Part shown: one piece after another, positions 1 through 7,960 of the stretch
How the letters are laid out: each line of letters begins with the position of its first letter
Position numbering within the stretch: the stretch's first letter is position 1
Source: Dehalobacter sp. DCA
Lineage (GTDB): Bacteria > Bacillota > Desulfitobacteriia > Desulfitobacteriales > Syntrophobotulaceae
DNA: 64,000 bases
Assembly (NCBI RefSeq): GCF_000305775.1
Contig: NC_018866.1
Coordinates: forward strand, 806,001-870,000
Reading direction: 5' to 3'
The notes under the pieces: model-generated
Seen by the model: only the letters and a program-made list of their open reading frames with translations
What the model was told of the DNA's origin: nothing
Database searches by the model: none
Made by a program: the position numbers and the translations under genes

Positions 1-799
1 AACGATCCTGCAAAGTTTCCCAGAGCCTTTCAATCCCCCCTTTAGCTTGTGCAGACTTGGCAATGATAAGTAGAATTTTGGTTTCTCTGAGAGCTCTTGC
101 GAAGTGGGGTTGACGCTCGACTTTACCAGTTAGTTCTTCATCTAGTGTCAGTTTCTTTTTTGTTTTACTGTCATAAGCAAAGACTGTTCTACCATCGGTG
201 TAAATTTCCCTTGGCAAATGGCCGTCTTGATTCATCTGAAACATCAACTCACAATACCCTTCAAAGGTTTCTTCCTTTTCGAAATGAAGAGCTAGAATAC
301 GACCTGTGGCATCATCTACAGCACCATGAAGGTGCAGGTAGGAGTCATTGCCCAGCCAATCATAACTGGAAGCATCCATCTGAACGAGTTCTCCTTCACG
401 TTTACGGGCATTTCTTGACCGATGTTTCTTCGGTCTTCGTTTGGCCTTTGGGGATCGAATACCACTGGCTTTTAGATGTCTTGAAACAGTGCTGACAGAG
501 ACAAATATCCCCTTGTCTTCAGCGAGAACATCGGTAGCATGGCAAAAGTTATAGTTGATCAATTCCTTTTCGTAAATCTCAATGATGTTCAAGGCTAACT
601 TTGGATCTAAGGCATTAGCAGGCTTACGTCCTCTGTTTTTATGCAGAATGCTCATGACCCCATTGGCGGTGGCCTCCACTTTCAACCGCTGTACTTGTCT
701 GACGCTGAGATTTAGAAGCCCTGCTGCTTGTTTGTTTAATAAATGGCCTGCCAATAATTCTTCGATAATGGTTACTTTTCTTGCTTCTTGCTTGCTCAT
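1..799 (-). CDS. ISNCY-family transposase, C-terminal part missing at window edge
   Basis: The minus strand is open from about 811 to the left edge with no stop, so this is an intact but partial gene. It starts MSKQEARK (ATG at 799; an in-frame ATG at 811 lies directly on the GGAGG and is less likely). Residues 5-60 form a helix-turn-helix of the type QAAGLLNLSVRQVQRLK followed by HKNRGRKP, typical of ISNCY/IS1202-like transposases. The DDE integrase core follows: VQMDASSYDWL (first Asp), then YTDGRTVF (second Asp), then AKGGIERLWETLQDR (Glu) at the edge. No frameshift is seen in the visible part. Plus-strand reading frames here are shadows. Confidence 0.85.
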   Translation of the reverse strand, partial: MSKQEARKVTIIEELLAGHLLNKQAAGLLNLSVRQVQRLKVEATANGVMSILHKNRGRKPANALDPKLALNIIEIYEKELINYNFCHATDVLAEDKGIFVSVSTVSRHLKASGIRSPKAKRRPKKHRSRNARKREGELVQMDASSYDWLGNDSYLHLHGAVDDATGRILALHFEKEETFEGYCELMFQMNQDGHLPREIYTDGRTVFAYDSKTKKKLTLDEELTGKVERQPHFARALRETKILLIIAKSAQAKGGIERLWETLQDR

Positions 800-913
800 T
801 TCTAATTTCATCCTCCCATTATATCTGTTTTGTGAGGGGATGACATTTTCCTTGAAGAATTATACTATGACATTATCGCAGATCAACAACAGACTGAAAT
901 GTTATCGTTGACA
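1..913 (-). mobile_element. ISNCY-type insertion sequence, right end, cut by window edge
   Basis: The element carries one minus-strand transposase gene that runs off the left edge. Its outer right end is probably at about 913, where the minus strand starts TGTCAACGATAACATTTC. A related motif, GAAAATGTCATCC, recurs between this end and the gene, as subterminal transposase sites often do. The left end lies outside the window, so the terminal inverted repeat and target duplication cannot be checked. The family call rests on the transposase; the exact boundary is inferred. Confidence 0.7.
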
Positions 914-936
914 CAATCAAGTAATTCCGATATAAT
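908..936 (+). promoter_or_regulatory. sigma-A type promoter of tRNA-Trp
   Basis: TTGACA (908-913), a 17-bp spacer, then TATAAT (931-936), a perfect consensus about 30 bases before the tRNA. The -35 box falls within the proposed outer end of the neighbouring insertion sequence, so the promoter may be a hybrid of element and host DNA. Confidence 0.8.
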
Positions 937-967
937 AGCTTTCGTCGTCAACTGTAGGAAAACACCC

Positions 968-1041
968 AGGGGATTAGTTTAATGGTAGAACAGCGGTCTC
1001 CAAAACCGTCAGTGAGGGTTCAACTCCTTCATCCCCTGCCA
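968..1041 (+). tRNA. tRNA-Trp (CCA anticodon)
   Basis: The acceptor arm AGGGGAT (968-974) pairs with ATCCCCT (1031-1037), followed by discriminator G and an encoded CCA (1039-1041). The anticodon loop CTCCAAA carries CCA at 1000-1002, reading UGG. The T arm contains GGTTCAACTCC. All four arms fold normally. Confidence 0.97.
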
Positions 1042-1050
1042 AGTGAATTT

Positions 1051-1073
1051 AAGGCTCAGAGGCCTTTTTTTAT
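1051..1073 (+). terminator. intrinsic terminator after tRNA-Trp
   Basis: AAGGC/GCCTT stem with a six-base loop followed by a run of seven or more T. Confidence 0.75.
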
Positions 1074-1128
1074 TTTTGTATTTATGCTTTGGGGCAGATT
1101 TTGGATAGTTTTTTTAACCGGAGAAAAA

Positions 1129-1165
1129 AAATAAGGGAATCGGAATTATCCGACTCCCTTATTTT
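1129..1165 (-). terminator. bidirectional hairpin terminator
   Basis: AAATAAGGGA-TCGGA pairs with TCCGA-TCCCTTATTT around ATTA, with one mismatch. A/T tracts on both sides allow termination either way; it sits just after the stop of the minus-strand gene at 1184. Confidence 0.75.
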
Positions 1166-1183
1166 TATTTCTATTTCTTTAGG

Positions 1184-1438
1184 TTATGATCTTTTTGATT
1201 TCAGATCATTTTGATATGTATCACTTGATTCACTTGATTTATTGCTTTTCTTTAAGCTTTTACTATTAAGTCTAAGATGAAATAGCACTAAAGCAACTAA
1301 TAAGAAACCGGGAATAACATGGACGCTTTCAAAGATTTCTTTGGGGATTATTTCATTTGTTAGCGCGGTAATCACCAAGATCAGAAGATCAATACAGAGC
1401 AATACATTAACAATTTTTTTTCCTTTATCCGTATCCAA
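1184..1438 (-). CDS. small two-helix membrane protein, DUF4405-like
   Basis: About 84 residues with two predicted membrane helices (IVNVLLCIDLLILVITAL, then a helix starting at VIPGFLLVALVLFH) and a Lys/Ser-rich cytosolic tail. The second helix has two histidines spaced as HVIPG...LFH, resembling the haem- or quinone-contacting helices of DUF4405-type proteins, but the protein is too short for a confident family call. An ATG at 1456 is in frame, but the AAAGGAG Shine-Dalgarno lies inside that extension and sits 8 bases before a TTG at 1438, so the TTG start is preferred. No operon partner. Confidence 0.6.
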   Translation of the reverse strand: MDTDKGKKIVNVLLCIDLLILVITALTNEIIPKEIFESVHVIPGFLLVALVLFHLRLNSKSLKKSNKSSESSDTYQNDLKSKRS

Positions 1439-1673
1439 TTCAATCACTCCTTTCATTAATAGATAGGTAATATATTAACAATCAATTATGTCCTTTATGT
1501 GAAATAATGGTGACAGTTATGTGAAATTCGAATGGACAAGGTGAATTTGATATGCTCCCTGTTTCTTTTAATTTGCAATTTTTCTGTATTTTTGATCACT
1601 TGGGAACATCTACAAAATTGAAACGGTATAAAAAGATTTTGTAATCCCATACTAAAATTAAAGGAGGGTTAAT

Positions 1674-2186
1674 ATGAGCTGGAGAGAATCACGATTTATG
1701 CAGGTTGTGTGGACTGTTATTCGCGTATATATTGGTTGGGAGTGGCTGAGTGCCGGTATCAGCAAAACTTTTGGAGCAAGTGCTGCAGCCTGGGTAGGCC
1801 CGAACGCAGGAGCGGCAGTTACAGGTTTTTTACAAGGAGCCCTCGCCAAAACTGGCGGCCAGCATCCTGATGTATCCTGGTGGTATGCATCATTTATTCA
1901 AAATATTGCTCTTCCAAATGCCAAAGTGTTTGGTTATGTGATTGCCTGGGGAGAACTTCTGGTTGGCTTGGGATTAATCCTCGGTTGCTTCACGACCATC
2001 GCTTTACTTGCGGCAGTCTTTCTAAACATGAGTTACCTACTGGCTGGTGCAGTCAGCACCAATCCGATGTTATTATTCTGGGAAGCTTTACTGCTTTGGG
2101 CCGGCGCAGCTGCCTACTACTGGGGAGTGGACAGAATACTTATACCCCAGTGGAAAAAACGACGACTCAAGCAAGGTATAGCGTAA
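1674..2186 (+). CDS. DoxX/DoxD-like integral membrane protein
   Basis: 170 residues with about four membrane helices: residues 10-28 (VIRVYIGWEWLSAGISK), about 78-100 (GYVIAWGELLVGLGLILG), 103-122 and 128-148. The WEWLSAG and WGELLVGLGLILG signatures are those of the DoxX superfamily, which includes the small subunit of thiosulfate:quinone oxidoreductase; many bacterial members have no assigned substrate. A strong AAAGGAGG lies before the ATG. It is a single-gene unit ending at the hairpin at 2210. Quinone-linked redox activity is family inference only. Confidence 0.8.
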   Translation: MSWRESRFMQVVWTVIRVYIGWEWLSAGISKTFGASAAAWVGPNAGAAVTGFLQGALAKTGGQHPDVSWWYASFIQNIALPNAKVFGYVIAWGELLVGLGLILGCFTTIALLAAVFLNMSYLLAGAVSTNPMLLFWEALLLWAGAAAYYWGVDRILIPQWKKRRLKQGIA

Positions 2187-2209
2187 CAAAGTTTTTGAAT
2201 TGGAATATT

Positions 2210-2239
2210 AAAGACACAGATTCTTGATCTGTGTCTTTA
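2210..2239 (+). terminator. intrinsic terminator of the DoxX-like gene
   Basis: AAAGACACAG/CTGTGTCTTT perfect 10-bp stem with a nine-base loop, 24 bases after the stop codon. Confidence 0.8.
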
Positions 2240-2521
2240 ATAGTTTCTCGTTTTATAACAAAAACAAAGATTTTTCAAATTCCTTTTAGAAAAAATCTTT
2301 TCCCTTTTGGGCTTTTCATCAAACGTTTTTCTAGCCCTTTTTGTTCCTCATAAAAACCATTGACTCCTCAAGAGATCAATGGTATATTTGAATTTGATAG
2401 ATAATTTTTATATTTGCATACAATATTTCTATTTTACTATATCACATATCTTTTTGATTGTCAATATCCTCTTGGCATAATCCTCTGATTAAATCAATAC
2501 AACAGTGAAAGGGTGTCGGAA
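2240..2521. other. AT-rich gene-free region with one hairpin
   Basis: No reading frame or RNA is recognised. An 8-bp inverted repeat ACCATTGA/TCAATGGT spans 2356-2383. It probably contains the promoter of the 2522-4383 gene pair, but no consensus pair of boxes stands out. Confidence 0.4.
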
Positions 2522-3016
2522 ATGGAACCATTTATGCTGCTCCCTCCTGCCATGATCAACAAGATGGCCGTGCATGAGATCCTGGAATGCAACGAACAGA
2601 CGGCCCGCTTTGGTTTACAGCTTTCAGCATCAGAAGCCTTGGAGCTTGTAGAAACACGGGCTCATTCTCTTCGCAGCTTCGGACGGGTTGAATTTGCAGG
2701 CGGCATGATTAATAAGCTCATTCTCCGCTTTTGTGATTCCCCTTTTCTCTCCTGTCACAATTATGCCTCTGCCTTAAATGACCTGATTGAGACATTTTAT
2801 TATTTTAAGAATGAGACGCTTGATGAAATAAGCGACGACGAGTTAATCGGACTGATGAAGGTTTATTTTGACGGGAACTGTCAGGGCTCGCTTGAGCTGC
2901 TGCAAAACCGCGAACTGGAAACGCTTGCCCGTAATATCCGCTATGGCCTGACGGATTATTGGAACGTATATCTAGACAAAGATGATCAGGAAGATGAGGA
3001 GGCAGATGCATGGTGA
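2522..3016 (+). CDS. DUF6323 family protein
   Basis: 164 acidic residues with no signal peptide or membrane helix, so probably cytosolic. The central GRVEFAGGMINKLILRF and the pattern of acidic helices recall DUF6323. The C-terminus is very acidic (DKDDQEDEEADAW). An upstream in-frame GTG at 2513 is possible, but AAAGGG lies 8 bases before the ATG at 2522, which I prefer. The next gene overlaps its end by 7 bases, so the two are translationally coupled. Function is unknown; the pairing with a DUF6179 protein suggests a complex (inference). Confidence 0.7.
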   Translation: MEPFMLLPPAMINKMAVHEILECNEQTARFGLQLSASEALELVETRAHSLRSFGRVEFAGGMINKLILRFCDSPFLSCHNYASALNDLIETFYYFKNETLDEISDDELIGLMKVYFDGNCQGSLELLQNRELETLARNIRYGLTDYWNVYLDKDDQEDEEADAW

Positions 3017-4383
3017 ATATCCGGAGAAAGAACGCAGAATTGAATACGCATCTTGATGAAACTACTGTATTACAGTCATTCTTGGAACAGGCTTATCAGT
3101 ATGGATTATTGACAGATGTTGAAGTGCAGAATATTCAAATACAAATCATTGCGCTCCTGACGAAACAACTGAAAAGGTTTACACATGGCGACAGCTGCTC
3201 CGTAAAGTCGGAAACAGCGCAAAGTATCATGCTGTCCATCCTGTATACGATCGGTATCTATCTGAAAAGCCTGTCTGATCCCGATCTCTGTCTGAATTGT
3301 CTCAGGCAAAACCAAATAAACAATCTGTTTCAGGAAGGCATAAATATTATTGATCTTCGAATCAGCGAAGCTAAGACACTTCTGTCTGCAATTGTTCATG
3401 ATCGTTTGACCTTTGATAATCAGGCCTACAGCGATACGCTCGAGAATGGCATTCCGGCATTTTTTACAGCTTATGATCCGGAATTCGCTGCGCACGAAAC
3501 TCCCGGTTCAATCGATTACCCGCTAAGCAATGATCAGATGGATTTAACAGGGATTGTCTATATTCATCATTACTTGCAGCAATTATACCGCGAGGATACT
3601 TTCTGTCTGAATTTCCCCGGTGATGACATCCATTGTTTGCTGCGCGGGTATCACAATCATTCCGAGGACTTGCTGCTGAATGTTTTTGACCTGGTATTTG
3701 CTCAATCGCTTGGTTCGGTACTGGCTGGTAAACCTGCGCGTCAATTAAATATCAGTCATCAGGACCGGGAATACCTTCAGCAGAGATTAGCAAATCTTCC
3801 AGACCAAGAACTTGATCTTGAGCTGCAGCATGCTTTGACGCAAGTCAGCGACGACCTCAGGCTCGATGACTGTAGCTTGGTTCAGCTACTGGAAGAAAGT
3901 ATAATTCCATTTGCTATAAGACTCAAAAATGCTTTGAGCAATGAGACGTTAGAAGCAGTCTTTATTACTTTAAAGTCACAATCGGAGCGTTCTTCCTTCG
4001 TTTTTGAAGACGGGCCTAGATTAGCAGATGACGTATTCCGGGACATTACCGAAGAAATCCGACAATGCCGTTATATTGAAGACAAGCTTACAATCATCCG
4101 GAGAGAAATCCGCAGTGTCGCCGACCTGGCAGACATTCTCGAAGCATCCTGTCTTTTTGAAGATGAATATGACAGTGTTTATCATTCTTTAACCTCACTG
4201 GAACTTGCACTGCTGATCAAATCATTCCCGGCTCCCGATCCGTCATTATTTATCCGTTCCGGACACGCAGCCACTGAAGAAATAAAAGAATGGCAGGTTC
4301 GGCTGATTTCTTTTTTAGACCGTCTTGTGCCGTCTGAACTGTCTACCCTGCTTCATCTTGCTGAAGGTATAACAATTATTTAA
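3010..4383 (+). CDS. DUF6179 family protein
   Basis: 457 residues, soluble and mostly alpha-helical, with no recognisable catalytic motif, P-loop or membrane segment. The start ATG overlaps the end of the DUF6323 gene (ATGGTGA). From memory this is the usual partner of DUF6323 in clostridia and Desulfitobacterium relatives. A terminator hairpin follows at 4441. No function can be assigned from the sequence. Confidence 0.7.
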   Translation: MVNIRRKNAELNTHLDETTVLQSFLEQAYQYGLLTDVEVQNIQIQIIALLTKQLKRFTHGDSCSVKSETAQSIMLSILYTIGIYLKSLSDPDLCLNCLRQNQINNLFQEGINIIDLRISEAKTLLSAIVHDRLTFDNQAYSDTLENGIPAFFTAYDPEFAAHETPGSIDYPLSNDQMDLTGIVYIHHYLQQLYREDTFCLNFPGDDIHCLLRGYHNHSEDLLLNVFDLVFAQSLGSVLAGKPARQLNISHQDREYLQQRLANLPDQELDLELQHALTQVSDDLRLDDCSLVQLLEESIIPFAIRLKNALSNETLEAVFITLKSQSERSSFVFEDGPRLADDVFRDITEEIRQCRYIEDKLTIIRREIRSVADLADILEASCLFEDEYDSVYHSLTSLELALLIKSFPAPDPSLFIRSGHAATEEIKEWQVRLISFLDRLVPSELSTLLHLAEGITII

Positions 4384-4440
4384 GCGTGTACTTCTCAACA
4401 GCTTAAAGGCTCGTGATCATTCGAATGCTTCGTGCCTCAG

Positions 4441-4473
4441 CAAAAAAAGCAGGGCCTCTGCTCTGCTTTTTTT
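4441..4473 (-). terminator. bidirectional terminator between DUF6179 gene and structured RNA
   Basis: AAAAAAGCAG/CTGCTTTTTT stem with T runs on both strands. It can stop the plus-strand gene pair and also the minus-strand transcript of the structured region at 4474-5022. Confidence 0.85.
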
Positions 4474-5022
4474 GTTAATAAGACTGCATTCTTCATTATT
4501 CTTTTTTCTGCTATGTATCTTGGTCTGAAAAGAGCACGCAATGATCTACCTTGCACCACCATAGATGGTTGATTACCTAGCCATGATCTTTCGACCATAA
4601 CCAAGCAGGTCGCCACCTATGATCATGGTTTGTTCGACCATGCAAGATATCTTAACAGCTGACAGCAACCTCACGGCTGCAGCCAACCATTAATTCTATA
4701 ACTTTGTAACGAACTTACAAACTCATAGAATATACGACACCCGGCATAATCTTAGCTCGACCCTTAACGATAGGTTGGAACCCTAAAACAATAAAAATTA
4801 ATCGACTGCCTTAAAGCTTTTCCCAACCGTTAAAAATCTTCCCTCCGACTGCCTGAAAGCCTTTGACCTTCAGCCAATCTTTGGCCGACCCGGTTACACC
4901 CCCGAAAGAGCATAACAGAATCTTGGCTCAACCATTACGTACCCTTTTACGATCTTAGAATTCGCATTTTTGCTGTTTTTTATCCAGGCAATAAATTCCT
5001 CACTTTTTCGTTGAGGGATGGA
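4474..5022 (-). ncRNA. candidate large structured non-coding RNA (about 550-580 nt)
   Basis: The stretch has no reading frame but many hairpins. In plus coordinates these are 4693-4731 (ATTCTAT/ATAGAAT plus inner TTTGTAA/TTACAAA around GTTCG), 4665-4680 (a GCAGCC-GTGA-GGTTGC GNRA-loop hairpin on the minus strand), 4581-4628 (CCATGAT/ATCATGG with inner stem), 4853-4873, 4873-4885, and a longer-range stem 4766-4778 with 4823-4831. Two hairpins need G-U pairs that exist only on the minus strand, where the plus strand would have A-C mismatches. That fixes the orientation. The minus strand then ends in a strong terminator at 4441. Size and habitat fit OLE, ROOL or GOLLD-class RNAs; I cannot tell which, or whether it is new. 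Confidence 0.65.
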
Positions 5023-5337
5023 TCAGTCACCGCCAAAGTCGAACAAATCACTTAAAAAAGATCCCCTGCGGTGCTTCGAATTTTTGCCGTAATGGTCACG
5101 ATCATACTCATGCTCATGTTCACGATCATGTTGTTTGTCTTCATGCTCATAATTTCCGTATTCATTCACATATCCAGGTCTGCGTTCCTGCGTACTGCTC
5201 TCGGATTGAGATTTTTCGATAATTTTGTCCAATTCGCCGCGATCGAGCCAGATCCCGCGGCACTGCGGGCAGTAATCAATTTCTACTCCTTTGCGTTCCG
5301 TCATCTGCAAATTCACATGACACACCGGACAATCCAT
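5023..5337 (-). CDS. zinc-ribbon protein of the zf-TFIIB family
   Basis: 104 residues. Residues 1-35 form a zinc ribbon: MDCPVCHVNL, then DYCPQCRGIWLDRGELDKI, the classic TFIIB-like signature with two CPxC knuckles. The remainder is a highly charged His/Glu/Asp-rich linker (HEDKQHDREHEHEYDRDHY) that might bind metal, then a short FLSDLFDFGGD tail. An in-frame GTG at 5352 exists, but GGAGG lies 8 bases before the ATG at 5337. The function of this family is unknown. It lies just 5' of the proposed large RNA and could share its transcript. Confidence 0.8.
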   Translation of the reverse strand: MDCPVCHVNLQMTERKGVEIDYCPQCRGIWLDRGELDKIIEKSQSESSTQERRPGYVNEYGNYEHEDKQHDREHEHEYDRDHYGKNSKHRRGSFLSDLFDFGGD

Positions 5338-5383
5338 GAACAACACCTCCACAAGAATTTATTTATAGGATAAGCTTATATGC

Positions 5384-5926
5384 TTAATATTTGTTTAGAA
5401 ATTCTGTTCCGTATTGATTGACAAATATATTTTGATATTGCAAATCTTGCTCCGTCCTGCGTAATTTTTGTTCAGCAGGATATCCAAGCCCAATCATACA
5501 TTCCACTTTTAAGCCCCGAGGTATGTTCAGCACTTCCTGGATATATTCTTCCGTGGTCTTTCCCTCGGACTGATTTCTGTTTCTGACCTGAACCCAGCAG
5601 GAGCCTAGTCCCATCGATTTTGCGGCCAATTGAATAATGATTGCAGCTATGGATGCATCTTCGGTCCAGACATCGGTCAGACTGCTGTCCGCCAGGACCA
5701 CAATGGACAAAGGGGCTCCGCTTAAGAAAGCTGATCCGTGCTCTCTGGCCAAGGAAAGTTTCTGAAGTAGGTCATGATCTTCCACAATGATGAAACGCTG
5801 CGGCTGAATCCCTCTACCGGAAGGAGCCAACAAAGCAGCCTTGACCAGGTTTTGGATTTTATCTTTTTCGATTGCGGCCGGACTGTATTTACGGATACTT
5901 CTTCTATCATATAATAAATCAAGCAT
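5384..5926 (-). CDS. nitroreductase family protein
   Basis: 180 residues, the usual size of a compact FMN-dependent nitroreductase that reduces nitro, quinone or flavin substrates with NAD(P)H. Hallmarks are the N-terminal DLLYDRRSIRKY, ALLAPSGRGIQPQRFIIV (FMN phosphate and ring contacts), AAIIIQLAAKSMGLGSCW, and MIGLGYPAE near the C-terminus. The start is set at the ATG (MLDLLYD) preceded by GAAAGAGGG. An upstream in-frame ATG at 5953 lacks a good Shine-Dalgarno. Substrate unknown. Confidence 0.88.
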   Translation of the reverse strand: MLDLLYDRRSIRKYSPAAIEKDKIQNLVKAALLAPSGRGIQPQRFIIVEDHDLLQKLSLAREHGSAFLSGAPLSIVVLADSSLTDVWTEDASIAAIIIQLAAKSMGLGSCWVQVRNRNQSEGKTTEEYIQEVLNIPRGLKVECMIGLGYPAEQKLRRTEQDLQYQNIFVNQYGTEFLNKY

Positions 5927-6022
5927 TTTTATCCCTCTTTCCTGTATATTCATTGGCTTCTAATACACAAACTAGGATCTATCAGCTCTAGATAAAAACT
6001 TTACCCGTCTCAAACGCTCGCC

Positions 6023-7960
6023 TTATTTTTTTGAATATTGCTTCCCAAATAACAGGTCATATTCCAGCAGCCAGTAATCTTTTTCTGCTTCCTGAAATGA
6101 TGAAGGAAGCTCGTTGTACGTCTGCCCATATTGGTCAACGAAGACCGATTTGCCGTAAACGGGCAGTACATCTGCCATCCGGCTGGTATACTCAAAAATA
6201 GTATTCCCTGGATAATTCAACTGTTTCAACAAATAGGCCCCTAGAAATGACGGGCTGATAAGTCCCAAATCTGTGGTACTTCGTATCGTTTTGGCTGCGT
6301 CCGCAGAACTTGTATCTGCATCTGTATCTGCATTTGTTTCAACCGTGTCCTGTTGATCGTTTGACCAGATGATCAGCGGAACCGATTTCATTTTTAAGGT
6401 GTCCCCCGTTGACCATTCGTTTTCATTCTCGGTAATATAGCCGGTTTCTTTATAGACTTCATAATCCTTACCTAAAAAAGGCAGGTGGTCCCCAAAATAA
6501 ACAACGATTGTCGGCCTATCCGATTTCCGCAAATAGTCAGTCAGATAAGCCAGCGATGCATCTGCATCTCGTACGCCTTCCGCATAGGTGTCTAAAATCC
6601 CTTTTCCTTCGGATGTAAGACTGCCGGATGTACTGACCGTATGATCACTGTAACGGTCCGCCGGATAAGGACCGTGATTTTGCATCGTTACAGCAAAAAT
6701 GAATTCCGGCTGATCGGCTGTTTGAAGCTCTTGAATAATTTTTTTACTGACTTCGATATCTGCGATATATTCACCGTCAATTTTGGCCCCGTTGAAATCT
6801 TCCAGACTATAAAAGTGCTGAAAACCCAGCAGCGGGTAAATCTTGTCCCTGTCATAGAACCAGCCGTGGTAGGGATGAATGGCCGTCGTCTCGTAGCCGT
6901 AACGCTGAAGTAAGTTCGGCAAAGCAGGCAGGGATTTTGTGACATACTGCTGGTAAGCAATCGCTCCCTGTGGCAGGAAATTGGTCGATAATCCTGTCAA
7001 AAACTCAAATTCCACATTAGCCGTACTTCCTCCAAACACCGGGGATAATATCTCGCCAGAAGCGCCTTCGTTACCTAATTCTCGAAAATTCGGCAGCGGA
7101 TCTTCAGAAAAAGCAACCTTCGGAAGCCTGGTAGGATCCCAGAAAGATTCATCCAGAATGACAACAATATCCGGCTTCATTCCGCTGTCCTGAACATTGG
7201 CAGCCGCCGCTGACAAACCGGCTTTGTCCTCAGCCGTGATCTTGCTAATGGTTTCTTCACTGTAGCCGGCTGGCTTCAAAACCATGATATATTCCGTGTT
7301 CATCATGAAACCCAGAAGAAAACCGTTCTGTAAGCTGTTTTGGGTTTGGACCCAGTAGATATGTTCGATTTCGGCCATTTTAAACAACGTCTGGATCGGC
7401 GTATGCCGGTAAAAAACCAGTAATGGAATCAGAATAGCGACGCCCACAAGAACGCCCATCCTGGTCCTTAAGCGTAGGCGATATTTCGGAATAAAGAATG
7501 TCCCGGCCAGAATGAGGACGATAATCATCATGCCAAGAAAAAAAAGGACCGGCAGCACTTCTCCAGAAATCTTAGGCAGCAGATTATAAACCTGATCGAA
7601 TCTCCCAAAATCCCAGGGAAACAAAGGATCCCCTAAAAACTGTTTCTTCACCATATTTGTTAACGAAAGTAAAATCAGCAGGACGGATGAAGAAATGACC
7701 GTAAGCCGCAGATTACCTGTAAGAAAAAGAAAAAAACACAGAAGTACAATTGCCAAAAAATCGTTAATTAAAAATACCAGGAGATTGGAATAGATCCATA
7801 CAAAAGCTGATTTAAAATCTCCCCGTTGGATAATTTCAGCAATAATGACCTGGATGAATGCTGTGGCTGCAATCCAGATCAGAAAGCCCTTAGCTGATAA
7901 TTCCCTGGTTCTCAAAGGGCTTCTAACAAATCCTTGGAAGGCCTTCACCATATAAGACAT
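6023..7960 (-). CDS. LTA synthase-like membrane sulfatase (phosphoglycerol transferase family)
   Basis: 645 residues. About five membrane helices fill residues 25-195, then an extracellular alkaline-phosphatase/sulfatase fold. The latter shows IVVILDESFWDPTRL (metal-binding Glu region), GGSTANVEFEFLTG with the likely catalytic Ser/Thr, AIHPYHGWFYDRD, MQNHGPYP and VVYFGDHLPFLG (metal-binding Asp-His). Family members transfer glycerol phosphate from phosphatidylglycerol to cell-wall polymers outside the membrane. Its start overlaps hypE by 38 bases, so it is the last gene of the ech-hyp transcript. A paralogue lies at 42079. Substrate is inferred from family only. Confidence 0.85.
   Translation of the reverse strand: MSYMVKAFQGFVRSPLRTRELSAKGFLIWIAATAFIQVIIAEIIQRGDFKSAFVWIYSNLLVFLINDFLAIVLLCFFLFLTGNLRLTVISSSVLLILLSLTNMVKKQFLGDPLFPWDFGRFDQVYNLLPKISGEVLPVLFFLGMMIIVLILAGTFFIPKYRLRLRTRMGVLVGVAILIPLLVFYRHTPIQTLFKMAEIEHIYWVQTQNSLQNGFLLGFMMNTEYIMVLKPAGYSEETISKITAEDKAGLSAAAANVQDSGMKPDIVVILDESFWDPTRLPKVAFSEDPLPNFRELGNEGASGEILSPVFGGSTANVEFEFLTGLSTNFLPQGAIAYQQYVTKSLPALPNLLQRYGYETTAIHPYHGWFYDRDKIYPLLGFQHFYSLEDFNGAKIDGEYIADIEVSKKIIQELQTADQPEFIFAVTMQNHGPYPADRYSDHTVSTSGSLTSEGKGILDTYAEGVRDADASLAYLTDYLRKSDRPTIVVYFGDHLPFLGKDYEVYKETGYITENENEWSTGDTLKMKSVPLIIWSNDQQDTVETNADTDADTSSADAAKTIRSTTDLGLISPSFLGAYLLKQLNYPGNTIFEYTSRMADVLPVYGKSVFVDQYGQTYNELPSSFQEAEKDYWLLEYDLLFGKQYSKK

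Noticed and set aside
97-911. Plus-strand reading frames at 97-495 and 582-911
   Set aside because: They are antisense to the ISNCY transposase, whose protein motifs and ribosome binding site are clear. No plus-strand ribosome binding site or domain supports them.
5071-5373. Plus-strand 100-codon frame opposite the zinc-ribbon gene
   Set aside because: Low-complexity antisense of the His/Glu-rich linker; the minus-strand CPxC motifs and GGAGG support the other strand.
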